Below, one piece after another: positions 13,140 to 25,897 of a stretch of DNA of 64,000 nt. Both the position numbers and the translations under genes were made by a program. The stretch is from Canna indica (lineage: Eukaryota > Streptophyta > Magnoliopsida > Zingiberales > Cannaceae), in assembly GCA_034359265.1 (NCBI GenBank), contig CP136890.1:48024501-48088500 (forward strand). Reading direction: 5' to 3'. How positions within the stretch are numbered: position 1 is the first letter of the stretch; every line of letters begins with the position of its first letter. The notes beneath the pieces are model-generated. The model was not told the DNA's origin, ran no database searches, and saw nothing but the letters and a program-made list of their open reading frames with translations.

Positions 13140-14091
13140 TTACACGCTTTTCGAACAGAATGTTGAACGAAGCCAACTGATTGAACTTTCGGGTATCGAC
13201 TCGAAACGACCAGAAATCTGAGTCCCGGGCGACTCCAGATCATTCACTGTGATGGGAGAAGTTGTTAATCGAGTTATTTTTGACCGACTAATGCAAAGAA
13301 TTACACGCTTTTTTGAACAGAATGCTGAACGAAGCCTACTGATTGAACTTTCGGGTATCGACTCGAAACGACCAGAAATCTGTGTCCCGGGCGACTCCAG
13401 ATCATTCACTGTGATGGGAGAAGTTGTTAATCGAGTTATTTTTGACAGACTAATGCAAAGAATTGCAAGATTTTTCGAATAGAATCTTGAACTTTCGGGT
13501 ATCGACTCGAAACGACCAGAAATCTGAGTCCCGGGCGACTCCAGATCATTCAATGTGATGAGAGAAGTTATTAATCGAGTTATTTTTGACCTACTAATGC
13601 AAAGAATTACACGCTTTTTCGAACAGAATGCTGAACGAAGCCTACTGATTGAACTTTCGGGTATTGACTCGAAACGGCCAGAAATCTGAGTCCCGGGCGA
13701 CTCCAGATCATTCACTGTGATGGGAGATGTTGTTAATCGAGTTATTTTTGACCGACTAATGCAACGAATTACACGCTTTTCGAACAGAATGCTGAACGAA
13801 GCCTACTGATTGAACTTTCGGGTATCGACTCGAAACGACCAGAAATCTGAGTCCCGGGCGACTCTAGAACATTCACTGTGATGGGAGAAGTTGTTAATCG
13901 AGTTATTTTTGACCGACTAGTGCAAAGAATTACACGCTTTTTCGAACAGAATGCTGAACGAAGCCTACAGATTGAACTTTCGGGTATCGACTCGAAACGA
14001 CCAGAAATCTGAGTCCCGGGCGACTCCAGATCATTCACTGTGATGGGAGAAGTTGTTAATCGAGTTATTTTTGACCGACTAATGCAAAGAA
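13140..14091 (+). repeat. 952-bp HOR unit, copy 1 of 4
   Basis: Six monomers in the order 161, 162, 144, 162, 161, 162 (sum 952). The 144-bp monomer is followed by the linked-variant monomer with TCAATGTGATGAGAG, GACCTACTAATG and GGTATTGACTCGAAACGG. The closing dimer has GACTCTAGAAC and GACTAGTGC. This copy has the private changes GAAGCCAACTG near 13171 and CTTTTTTGAAC near 13308. Confidence 0.9.
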
Positions 14092-15043
14092 TTACACGCT
14101 TTTCGAACAGAATGTTGAACGAAGCCTACTGATTGAACTTTCGGGTATCGACTCGAAACGACCAGAAATCTGAGTCCCGGGCGACTCCAGATCATTCACT
14201 GTGATGGGAGAAGTTGTTAATCGAGTTATTTTTGACCGACTAGTGCAAAGAATTACACGCTTTTTCGAACAGAATGCTGAAGTAAGCCTACTGATTGAAC
14301 TTTCGGGTATCGACTCGAAACGACCAGAAATCTGTGTCCCGGGCGACTCCAGATCATTCACTGTGATGGGAGAAGTTGTTAATCGAGTTATTTTTGACAG
14401 ACTAATGCAAAGAATTGCAAGATTTTTCGAATAGAATCTTGAACTTTCGGGTATCGACTCGAAACGACCAGAAATCTGAGTCCCGGGCGACTCCAGATAA
14501 TTCAATGTGATGAGAGAAGTTATTAATCGAGTTATTTTTGACCTACTAATGCAAAGAATTACACGCTTTTTCGAACAGAATGCTGAACGAAGCCTACTGA
14601 TTGAACTTTCGGGTATTGACTCGAAACGGCCAGAAATCTGAGTCCCGGGCGACTCCAGATCATTCACTGTGATGGGAGATGTTGTTAATCGAGTTATTTT
14701 TGACCGACTAATGCAACGAATTACACGCTTTTCGAACAGAATGCTGAACGAAGCCTACTGATTGAACTTTCGGGTATCGACTCGAAACGACCAGAAATCT
14801 GAGTCCCGGGCGACTCTAGAACATTCACTGTGATGGGAGAAGTTGTTAATCGAGTTATTTTTGACCGACTAGTGCAAAGAATTACACGCTTTTTCGAACA
14901 GAATGCTGAACGAAGCCTACAGATTGAACTTTCGGGTATCGACTCGAAACAACCAGAAATCTGAGTCCCGGGCGACTCCAGATCATTCACTGTGATGGGA
15001 GAAGTTGTTAATCGAGTTATTTTTGACCGACTAATGCAAAGAA
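14092..15043 (+). repeat. 952-bp HOR unit, copy 2 of 4
   Basis: Same six-monomer order as copy 1. It shares GCTGAAGTAAGCC and CCAGATAATTCAATG with copy 3 only, which makes copies 2 and 3 the most recent pair. CCTACAGATTG is shared by copies 1 to 3. A private change, GAAACAACCAG, lies near 14950. Confidence 0.92.
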
Positions 15044-15995
15044 TTACACGCTTTTCGAACAGAATGTTGAACGAAGCCTACTGATTGAACTTTCGGGTAT
15101 CGACTCGAAACGACCAGAAATCTGAGTCCCGGGCGACTCCAGATCATTCACTGTGATGGGAGAAGTTGTTAATCGAGTTATTTTTGACCGACTAGTGCAA
15201 AGAATTACACGCTTTTTCGAACAGAATGCTGAAGTAAGCCTACTGATTGAACTTTCGGGTATCGACTCGAAACGACCAGAAATCTGTGTCCCGGGCGACT
15301 CCAGATCATTCACTGTGATGGGAGAAGTTGTTAATCGAGTTATTTTTGACAGACTAATGCAAAGAATTGCAAGATTTTTCGAATAGAATCTTGAACTTTC
15401 GGGTATCGACTCGAAACGACCAGAAATCTGAGTCCCGGGCGACTCCAGATAATTCAATGTGATGAGAGAAGTTATTAATCGAGTTATTTTTGACCTACTA
15501 ATGCAAAGAATTACACGCTTTTTCGAACAGAATGCTGAACGAAGCCTACTGATTGAACTTTCGGGTATTGACTCGAAACGGCCAGAAATCTGAGTCCCGG
15601 GCGACTCCAGATCATTCACTGTGATGGGAGATGTTGTTAATCGAGTTATTTTTGACCGACTAATGCAACGAATTACACGCTTTTCGAACAGAATGCTGAA
15701 CGAAGCCTACTGATTGAACTTTCGGGTATCGACTCGAAACGACCAGAAATCTGAGTCCCGGGCGACTCTAGAACATTCACTGTGATGGGAGAAGTTGTTA
15801 ATCGAGTTATTTTTGACCGACTAGTGCAAATAATTACACGCTTTTTCGAACAGAATGCTGAACGAAGCCTACAGATTGAACTTTCGGGTATCGACTCGAA
15901 ACGACCAGAAATCTGAGTCCCGGGCGACTCCAGATCATTCACTGTGATGGGAGAAGTTGTTAATCGAGTTATTTTTGACCGACTAATGCAAAGAA
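15044..15995 (+). repeat. 952-bp HOR unit, copy 3 of 4
   Basis: Nearly identical to copy 2, sharing GCTGAAGTAAGCC and CCAGATAATTCAATG. The private change GTGCAAATAATTAC lies near 15830. Pairwise sharing of markers shows that the four-copy row did not arise by one simultaneous amplification. Confidence 0.92.
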
Positions 15996-16947
15996 TTACA
16001 CGCTTTTCGAACAGAATGTTGAACGAAGCCTACTGATTGAACTTTCGGGTATCGACTCGAAACGACCAGAAATCTCAGTCCCGGGCGACTCCAGATCATT
16101 CACTGTGATGGGAGAAGTTGTTAATAGAGTTATTTTTGACCGACTAATGCAAAGAATTACACGCTTTTTCGAACAGAATGCTGAACGAAGCCTACTGATT
16201 GAACTTTCGGGTATCGACTCGAAACGACCAGAAATCTGTGTCCCGGGCGACTCCAGATCATTCACTGTGATGGGAGAAGTTGTTAATCGAGTTATTTTTG
16301 ACAGACTAATGCAAAGAATTGCAAGATTTTTCGAATAGAATCTTGAACTTTCGGGTATCGACTCGAAACGACCAGAAATCTGAGTCCCGGGCGACTCCAG
16401 ATCATTCAATGTGATGAGAGAAGTTATTAATCGAGTTATTTTTGACCTACTAATGCAAAGAATTACACGCTTTTTCGAACAGAATGCTGAACGAAGCCTA
16501 CTGATTGAACTTTCGGGTATTGACTCGAAACGGCTAGAAATCTGAGTCCCGGGCGACTCCAGATCATTCACTGTGATGGGAGATGTTGTTAATTAAGTTA
16601 TTTTTGACCGACTAATGCAACGAATTACACGCTTTTCGAACAGAATGCTGAACGAAGCCTACTGATTGAACTTTCGGGTATCGACTCGAAACGACCAGAA
16701 ATCTGAGTCCCGGGCGACTCTAGAACATTCACTGTGATGGGAGAAGTTGTTAATCGAGTTATTTTTAACCGACTAGTGCAAAGAATTACACGCTTTTTCG
16801 AACAGAATGCTGAACGAAGCCTACTGATTGAACTTTCGGGTATCGACTCGAAACGACCAGAAATCTGAGTCCCGGGCGACTCCAGATCATTCACTGTGAT
16901 GGGAGAAGTTGTTAATCGAGTTATTTTTGACCGACTAATGCAAAGAA
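15996..16947 (+). repeat. 952-bp HOR unit, copy 4 of 4
   Basis: Same order as the other copies but with several private changes: AATCTCAGTCC near 16075, GTTAATAGAG near 16125, GGCTAGAAATC near 16534, GTTAATTAAG near 16591 and TTTTTAACCG near 16766. It lacks CCTACAGATTG. It is the most diverged member and marks the right edge of the regular 952-bp register. Confidence 0.9.
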
Positions 16948-17737
16948 TTACACGCTTTTCGAACAGAATGTTGAACGAAGCCTACTGATTGAACTTTCGG
17001 GTATCGACTCGAAACGACCAGAAATCTCAGTCCCGGGCGACTCCAGATCATTCACTGTGATGGGAGAAGTTGTTAATCGAGTTATTTTTGACCGACTAAT
17101 GCAAAGAATTACACGCTTTTTCGAACAGAATGCTGAAAGAAGCCTACTGATTGAATTTTCGGGTATCGACTCGAAAAGACCAGAAATCTGAGTCCCGGGC
17201 GACTCCAGATCATTCACTGTGATGGGAGATGTTGTTAATCGAGTTATTTTTGACCGACTAATGCAAAGAATTACACGCTTTTCGAACAGAATGTTGAACG
17301 AAGCCTACTAATTGAACTTTCGGGTATCGACTTGAAACGACCAGAAATCTGAGTCCCGGGCGACTCCAGATCATTCACTGTGATGGGAGAAGTTGTTAAT
17401 CGAGTTATTTTTGACAGACTAATGCAAAGAATTGCAAGATTTTTCGAATAGAATCTTGAACTTTCGGGTATCGACTCGAAACGACCAGAAATCTGAGTCC
17501 CGGGCGACTCCAGATCATTCACTGTGATGGGAGAAGTTGTTAATCGAGTTATTTTTGACCGACTAATGCAAAGAATTACACGCTTTTTCGAACAGAATGC
17601 TGAAAGAAGCCTACTGATTGAATTTTCGGGTATCGACTCAAAAAGACCAGAAATCTGAGTCCCGGGCGACTCCAGATCATTCACTGTGATGGGAGATGTT
17701 GTTAACCGAGTTATTTTTGACCGACTAATGCAACGAA

Positions 17738-18366
17738 TTACACGCTTTTCGAACAGAATGCTGAACGAAGCCTACTGATTGAACTTTCGGGTATCGACTC
17801 GAAACGACCAGAAATCTGTGTCCCGGGCGACTCCAGATCATTCACTGTGATGGGAGAAGTTGTTAATCGAGTTATTTTTGACCGACTAATGCAAAGAATT
17901 ACACGCTTTTTCGAACAGAATGCTGAACGAAGCCTACTGATTGAACTTTCGGGTATCGACTCGAAACGACCAGAAATCTGAGTCCCGGGCGACTCCAGAT
18001 CATTCACTGTGATGGGAGAAGTTGTTAATCGAGTTATTTTTGACAGACTAATGCAAAGAATTGCAAGATTTTTCGAATAGAATCTTGAACTTTCGGGTAT
18101 CGACTCGAAACGACCAGAAATCTGAGTCCCGGGCGACTCCAGATCATTCACTGTGATGGGAGAAGTTGTTAATCGAGTTATTTTTGACCGACTAATGCAA
18201 AGAATTACACGCTTTTTCGAACAGAATGCTGAAAGAAGCCTACTGATTGAATTTTCGGGTATCGACTCAAAAAGACCAGAAATCTGAGTCCCGGGCGACT
18301 CCAGATCATTCACTGTGATGGGAGATGTTGTTAACCGAGTTATTTTTGACCGACTAATGCAACGAA
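17738..18366 (+). repeat. 629-bp tetramer unit
   Basis: Four monomers (161, 162, 144, 162 = 629 bp). A second unit of the same architecture follows at 18367-18995. Equivalent tetramers recur at 20704, 21818, 24155, 25269, 26383 and 27641, and form the first four monomers of the 952-bp unit. It is the basic building block of the 13-29 kb part of the window. This copy has ordinary GAGTCC and CACTGTGATGGG where the next tetramer has GTGTCC and the linked variant monomer. Confidence 0.88.
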
Positions 18367-21300
18367 TTACACGCTTTTCGAACAGAATGCTGAACGAAGC
18401 CTACTGATTGAACTTTCGGGTATCGACTCGAAACGACCAGAAATCTGTGTCCCGGGCGACTCCAGATCATTCACTGTGATGGGAGAAGTTGTTAATCGAG
18501 TTATTTTTGACCGACTAATGCAAAGAATTACACGCTTTTTCGAACAGAATGCTGAACGAAGCCTACTGATTGAACTTTCGGGTATCGACTCGAAACGACC
18601 AGAAATCTGTGTCCCGGGCGACTCCAGATCATTCACTGTGATGGGAGAAGTTGTTAATCGAGTTATTTTTGACAGACTAATGCAAAGAATTGCAAGATTT
18701 TTCGAATAGAATCTTGAACTTTCGGGTATCGACTCGAAACGACCAGAAATCTGAGTCCCGGGCGACTCCAGATCATTCAATGTGATGAGAGAAGTTATTA
18801 ATCGAGTTATTTTTGACCTACTAATGCAAAGAATTACACGCTTTTTCGAACAGAATGCTGAACGAAGCCTACTGATTGAACTTTCGGGTATTGACTCGAA
18901 ACGGCCAGAAATCTGAGTCCCGGGCGACTCCAGATCATTCACTGTGATGGGAGATGTTGTTAATCGAGTTATTTTTGACCGACTAATGCAACTAATTACA
19001 CGCTTTTCGAACAGAATGCTGAACGAAGCCTACTGATTGAACTTTCGGGTATCGACTCGAAACGACCAGAAATCTGAGTCCCGGGCGACTCTAGAACATT
19101 CACTGTGATGGGAGAAGTTGTTAATCGAGTTATTTTTGACCGACTAGTGCAAAGAATTACACGCTTTTTCGAACAGAATGCTGAACGAAGCCTACTGATT
19201 GAACTTTCGGGTATCGACTCGAAACGACCAGAAATCTGAGTCCCGGGCGACTCCAGATCATTCACTGTGATGGGAGAAGTTGTTAATCGAGTTATTTTTG
19301 ACAGACTAATGCAAAGAATTGCAAGATTTTTCGAATAGAATCATGAACTTTCGGGTATCGACTCGAAACGACCAGAAATCTGAGTCCCGGGCGACTCCAG
19401 ATCATTCACTGTGATGGGAGAAGTTGTTAATCGAGTTATTTTTGACAGACTAATGCAAAGAATTGCAAGATTTTTCGAATAGAATCATGAACTTTCGGGT
19501 ATCGACTCGAAACGACCAGAAATCTGAGTCCCGGGCGACTCCAGATCATTCACTGTGATGGGAGAAGTTGTTAATCGAGTTATTTTTGACAGACTAATGC
19601 AAAGAATTGCAAGATTTTTCGAATAGAATCTTGAACTTTCGGGTATCGACTCGAAACGACCAGAAATCTGAGTCCCGGGCGACTCCAGATCATTCAATGT
19701 GATGAGAGAAGTTATTAATCGAGTTATTTTTGACCTACTAATGCAAAGAATTACACGCTTTTTCGAACAGAATGCTGAACGAAGCCTACTGATTGAACTT
19801 TCGGGTATTGACTCGAAACGGCCAGAAATCTGAGTCCCGGGCGACTCCAGATCATTCACTGTGATGGGAGATGTTGTTAATCAAGTTATTTTTGACCGAC
19901 TAATGCAACGAATTACACGCTTTTCGAACAGAATGCTGAACGAAGCCTACTGATTGAACTTTCGGGTATCGACTCGAAACGACCAGAAATCTAAGTCCCG
20001 GGCGACTCTAGAACATTCACTGTGATGGGAGAAGTTGTTAATCGAGTTATTTTTAACTGACTAGTGCAAAGAATTACACGCTTTTTCGAACAGAATGCTG
20101 AACGAAGCCTACTGATTGAACTTTCGGGTATCGACTCGAAACGACCAGAAATCTGAGTCCCGGGCGACTCCAGATCATTCACTGTGATGGGAGAAGTTGT
20201 TAATCGAGTTATTTTTGACAGACTAATGCAAAGAATTGCAAGATTTTTCGAATAGAATCTTGAACGAAGCCGACTGATTGAACTTCGGGGTATCGGCTCG
20301 AAAAGCCCAGCAATCTGAGTCCCGAGCGACTCCAGAACATTCACTGTGATGGGAGAAGTTGTTAATCGAGTTATTTTTAACAGACTAATGCAAAGAATTG
20401 CAAGATTTTTCGAATAGAATCTTGAACTTTCGGGTATCGACTCGAAACGACCAGAAATCAGAGTCCCGGGCGACTCCAGATCATTCACTATGATGGGAGA
20501 AGTTGTTAATCGAGTTATTTTTGACCGACTAATGCAAAGAATTACACGCTTTTTCGAACAGAATGCTGAAAGAAGCCTACTGATTGAATTTTCGGGTATC
20601 GACTCGAAACGACCAGAAATCAGAGTCCCGGGCGACTCCAGATCATTCACTGTGATGGGAGAAGTTGTTAATCGAGTTATTTTTGACCGACTAATGCAAA
20701 GAATTACAAGCTTTTCGAACAGAATGCTGAACGAAGCCTACTGATTGAACTTTCGGTTATCGACTCGAAACGACCAGAAATCTGAGTCCCGGGCGACTCC
20801 AGAACATTCACTGTGATGGGAGAAGTTGTTAATCGAGTTATTTTTGACCGACTAATGCAAAGAATTACACGCTTTTTCGAACAGAATGCTGAACGAAGCC
20901 TACTGATTGAACTTTCGGGTATCGACTCGAAACGACCAGAAATCTGTGTCCCGGGCGACTCCAGATCATTCACTGTGATGGGAGAAGTTGTTAATCGAGT
21001 TATTTTTGACAGACTAATGCAAAGAATTGCAAGATTTTTCGAATAGAATCTTGAACTTTCGGGTATCGACTCGAAACGACCAGAAATCTGAGTCCCGGGC
21101 GACTCCAGATCATTCAATGTGATGAGAGAAGTTATTAATCGAGTTATTTTTGACCTACTAATGCAAAGAATTACACGCTTTTTCGAACAGAATGCTGAAC
21201 GAAGCCTACTGATTGAACTTTCGGGTATTGACTCGAAACGGCCAGAAATCTGAGTCCCGGGCGACTCCAGATCATTCACTGTGATGGGAGATGTTGTTAA

Positions 21301-21817
21301 TCGAGTTATTTTTGACCGACTAATGCAACTAATTACACGCTTTTCGAACAGAATGCTGAACGAAGCCTACTGATTGAACTTTCGGGTATCGACTCGAAAC
21401 GACCAGAAATCTGAGTCCCGGGCGACTCTAGAAAATTCACTGTGATGGGAGAAGTTGTTAATCGAGTTATTTTTGACCGACTAGTGCAAAGAATTACACG
21501 CTTTTTCGAACAGAATGCTGAACGAAGCCTACTGATTGAACTTTCGGGTATCGACTCGAAACGACCAGAAATCTGAGTCCCGGGCGACTCCAGATCATTC
21601 ACTGTGATGGGAGAAGTTGTTAATCGAGTTATTTTTGACCGACTAATGCAAAGAATTACACGCTTTTTCGAACAGAATGCTGAAAGAAGCCTACTGATTG
21701 AATTTTTGGGTATCGACTCAAAAAGACCAGAAATCTGAGTCCCGGGCGACTCCAGATCATTCACTGTGATGGGAGATGTTGTTAACCGAGTTATTTTTGA
21801 CCGACTAATGCAACGAA
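18367..21817 (+). repeat. 3451-bp tandem duplication, copy 1
   Basis: Block boundaries and variants reappear at a constant offset of 3451 bp, from about 18.3 kb to about 25.2 kb. Shared rare markers include GACTCAAAAAGACC with GTTAACCGAG just to the left, CAACTAATTACACGC, two consecutive 144-bp monomers ending AATCATGAAC, GTTAATCAAGTT, and the divergent monomer at 20155. The two copies look almost identical by eye. Exact ends need alignment because breakpoints lie in repeat sequence. Confidence 0.88.
20155..20316 (+). repeat. Most divergent monomer, full length but 144-class haplotype (copy 1)
   Basis: This 162-bp monomer has the variants typical of the 144-bp class (GACAGAC, AATTGCAAG, TCGAATAGAATCTTGAACG) but keeps the 18-bp interval. 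It therefore contains both TTGAAC repeats intact, 18 bp apart. It has many private changes: GAAGCCGACTG, AACTTCGGGG, ATCGGCTCG and AAAGCCCAGCAATC, with CCCGAGCG at the start of the next unit. It looks like a pre-deletion relative of the 144-bp class, although a recombinant origin is possible. Confidence 0.85.
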
Positions 21818-24800
21818 TTACACGCTTTTCGAACAGAATGCTGAACGAAGCCTACTGATTGAACTTTCGGGTATCGACTCGAAACGACCAGAAATCTGTG
21901 TCCCGGGCGACTCCAGATCATTCACTGTGATGGGAGAAGTTGTTAATCGAGTTATTTTTGACCGACTAATGCAAAGAATTACACGCTTTTTCGAACAGAA
22001 TGCTGAACGAAGCCTACTGATTGAACTTTCGGGTATCGACTCGAAACGACCAGAAATCTGTGTCCCGGGCGACTCCAGATCATTCACTGTGATGGGAGAA
22101 GTTGTTAATCGAGTTATTTTTGACAGACTAATGCAAAGAATTGCAAGATTTTTCGAATAGAATCTTGAACTTTCGGGTATCGACTCGAAACGACCAGAAA
22201 TCTGAGTCCCGGGCGACTCCAGATCATTCAATGTGATGAGAGAAGTTATTAATCGAGTTATTTTTGACCTACTAATGCAAAGAATTACACGCTTTTTCGA
22301 ACAGAATGCTGAACGAAGCCTACTGATTGAACTTTCGGGTATTGACTCGAAACGGCCAGAAATCTGAGTCCCGGGCGACTCCAGATCATTCACTGTGATG
22401 GGAGATGTTGTTAATCGAGTTATTTTTGACCGACTAATGCAACTAATTACACGCTTTTCGAACAGAATGCTGAACGAAGCCTACTGATTGAACTTTCGGG
22501 TATCGACTCGAAACGACCAGAAATCTGAGTCCCGGGCGACTCTAGAACATTCACTGTGATGGGAGAAGTTGTTAATCGAGTTATTTTTGACCGACTAGTG
22601 CAAAGAATTACACGCTTTTTCGAACAGAATGCTGAACGAAGCCTACTGATTGAACTTTCGGGTATCGACTCGAAACGACCAGAAATCTGAGTCCCGGGCG
22701 ACTCCAGATCATTCACTGTGATGGGAGAAGTTGTTAATCGAGTTATTTTTGACAGACTAATGCAAAGAATTGCAAGATTTTTCGAATAGAATCATGAACT
22801 TTCGGGTATCGACTCGAAACGACCAGAAATCTGAGTCCCGGGCGACTCCAGATCATTCACTGTGATGGGAGAAGTTGTTAATCGAGTTATTTTTGACAGA
22901 CTAATGCAAAGAATTGCAAGATTTTTCGAATAGAATCATGAACTTTCGGGTATCGACTCGAAACGACCAGAAATCTGAGTCCCGGGCGACTCCAGATCAT
23001 TCACTGTGATGGGAGAAGTTGTTAATCGAGTTATTTTTGACAGACTAATGCAAAGAATTGCAAGATTTTTCGAATAGAATCTTGAACTTTCGGGTATCGA
23101 CTCGAAACGACCAGAAATCTGAGTCCCGGGCGACTCCAGATCATTCAATGTGATGAGAGAAGTTATTAATCGAGTTATTTTTGACCTACTAATGCAAAGA
23201 ATTACACGCTTTTTCGAACAGAATGCTGAACGAAGCCTACTGATTGAACTTTCGGGTATTGACTCGAAACGGCCAGAAATCTGAGTCCCGGGCGACTCCA
23301 GATCATTCACTGTGATGGGAGATGTTGTTAATCAAGTTATTTTTGACCGACTAATGCAACGAATTACACGCTTTTCGAACAGAATGCTGAACGAAGCCTA
23401 CTGATTGAACTTTCGGGTATCGACTCGAAACGACCAGAAATCTAAGTCCCGGGCGACTCTAGAACATTCACTGTGATGGGAGAAGTTGTTAATCGAGTTA
23501 TTTTTAACTGACTAGTGCAAAGAATTACACGCTTTTTCGAACAGAATGCTGAACGAAGCCTACTGATTGAACTTTCGGGTATCGACTCGAAACGACCAGA
23601 AATCTGAGTCCCGGGCGACTCCAGATCATTCACTGTGATGGGAGAAGTTGTTAATCGAGTTATTTTTGACAGACTAATGCAAAGAATTGCAAGATTTTTC
23701 GAATAGAATCTTGAACGAAGCCGACTGATTGAACTTCGGGGTATCGGCTCGAAAAGCCCAGCAATCTGAGTCCCGAGCGACTCCAGAACATTCACTGTGA
23801 TGGGAGAAGTTGTTAATCGAGTTATTTTTAACAGACTAATGCAAAGAATTGCAAGATTTTTCGAATAGAATCTTGAACTTTCGGGTATCGACTCGAAACG
23901 ACCAGAAATCAGAGTCCCGGGCGACTCCAGATCATTCACTATGATGGGAGAAGTTGTTAATCGAGTTATTTTTGACCGACTAATGCAAAGAATTACACGC
24001 TTTTTCGAACAGAATGCTGAAAGAAGCCTACTGATTGAATTTTCGGGTATCGACTCGAAACGACCAGAAATCAGAGTCCCGGGCGACTCCAGATCATTCA
24101 CTGTGATGGGAGAAGTTGTTAATCGAGTTATTTTTGACCGACTAATGCAAAGAATTACAAGCTTTTCGAACAGAATGCTGAACGAAGCCTACTGATTGAA
24201 CTTTCGGTTATCGACTCGAAACGACCAGAAATCTGAGTCCCGGGCGACTCCAGAACATTCACTGTGATGGGAGAAGTTGTTAATCGAGTTATTTTTGACC
24301 GACTAATGCAAAGAATTACACGCTTTTTCGAACAGAATGCTGAACGAAGCCTACTGATTGAACTTTCGGGTATCGACTCGAAACGACCAGAAATCTGTGT
24401 CCCGGGCGACTCCAGATCATTCACTGTGATGGGAGAAGTTGTTAATCGAGTTATTTTTGACAGACTAATGCAAAGAATTGCAAGATTTTTCGAATAGAAT
24501 CTTGAACTTTCGGGTATCGACTCGAAACGACCAGAAATCTGAGTCCCGGGCGACTCCAGATCATTCAATGTGATGAGAGAAGTTATTAATCGAGTTATTT
24601 TTGACCTACTAATGCAAAGAATTACACGCTTTTTCGAACAGAATGCTGAACGAAGCCTACTGATTGAACTTTCGGGTATTGACTCGAAACGGCCAGAAAT
24701 CTGAGTCCCGGGCGACTCCAGATCATTCACTGTGATGGGAGATGTTGTTAATCGAGTTATTTTTGACCGACTAATGCAACTAATTACACGCTTTTCGAAC

Positions 24801-25268
24801 AGAATGCTGAACGAAGCCTACTGATTGAACTTTCGGGTATCGACTCGAAACGACCAGAAATCTGAGTCCCGGGCGACTCTAGAAAATTCACTGTGATGGG
24901 AGAAGTTGTTAATCGAGTTATTTTTGACCGACTAGTGCAAAGAATTACACGCTTTTTCGAACAGAATGCTGAACGAAGCCTACTGATTGAACTTTCGGGT
25001 ATCGACTCGAAACGACCAGAAATCTGAGTCCCGGGCGACTCCAGATCATTCACTGTGATGGGAGAAGTTGTTAATCGAGTTATTTTTGACCGACTAATGC
25101 AAAGAATTACACGCTTTTTCGAACAGAATGCTGAAAGAAGCCTACTGATTGAATTTTTGGGTATCGACTCAAAAAGACCAGAAATCTGAGTCCCGGGCGA
25201 CTCCAGATCATTCACTGTGATGGGAGATGTTGTTAACCGAGTTATTTTTGACCGACTAATGCAACGAA
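21818..25268 (+). repeat. 3451-bp tandem duplication, copy 2
   Basis: Second copy of the preceding block, including the divergent monomer at 23606. A further partial copy of its inner part appears at about 28.2-29.1 kb (offset 4906 bp), so the segment was duplicated more than once. On its right side a 1114-bp tandem repeat follows (24784-25897 and 25898-27011). Confidence 0.87.
23606..23767 (+). repeat. Most divergent monomer (copy 2)
   Basis: Copy at +3451 bp of the monomer at 20155, with the same private changes. It was carried there by the 3451-bp duplication. Confidence 0.85.
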
Positions 25269-25897
25269 TTACACGCTTTTCGAACAGAATGCTGAACGAA
25301 GCCTACTGATTGAACTTTCGGGTATCGACTCGAAACGACCAGAAATCTGTGTCCCGGGCGACTCCAGATCATTCACTGTGATGGGAGAAGTTGTTAATCG
25401 AGTTATTTTTGACCGACTAATGCAAAGAATTACACGCTTTTTCGAACAGAATGCTGAACGAAGCCTACTGATTGAACTTTCGGGTATCGACTCGAAACGA
25501 CCAGAAATCTGTGTCCCGGGCGACTCCAGATCATTCACTGTGATGGGAGAAGTTGTTAATCGAGTTATTTTTGACAGACTAATGCAAAGAATTGCAAGAT
25601 TTTTCGAATAGAATCTTGAACTTTCGGGTATCGACTCGAAACGACCAGAAATCTGAGTCCCGGGCGACTCCAGATCATTCAATGTGATGAGAGAAGTTAT
25701 TAATCGAGTTATTTTTGACCTACTAATGCAAAGAATTACACGCTTTTTCGAACAGAATGCTGAACGAAGCCTACTGATTGAACTTTCGGGTATTGACTCG
25801 AAACGGCCAGAAATCTGAGTCCCGGGCGACTCCAGATCATTCACTGTGATGGGAGATGTTGTTAATCGAGTTATTTTTGACCGACTAATGCAACTAA
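24784..25897 (+). repeat. 1114-bp tandem repeat, copy 1
   Basis: Seven monomers (a 485-bp trimer plus a 629-bp tetramer). The block is repeated at 25898-27011 with the same markers (AATTTTTGGGTATCG, GACTCAAAAAGACC, GTTAACCGAG, CAACTAATTAC). The copies differ at TCTAGAAAATTC here versus TCTAGAACATTC in the next copy. Confidence 0.85.
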
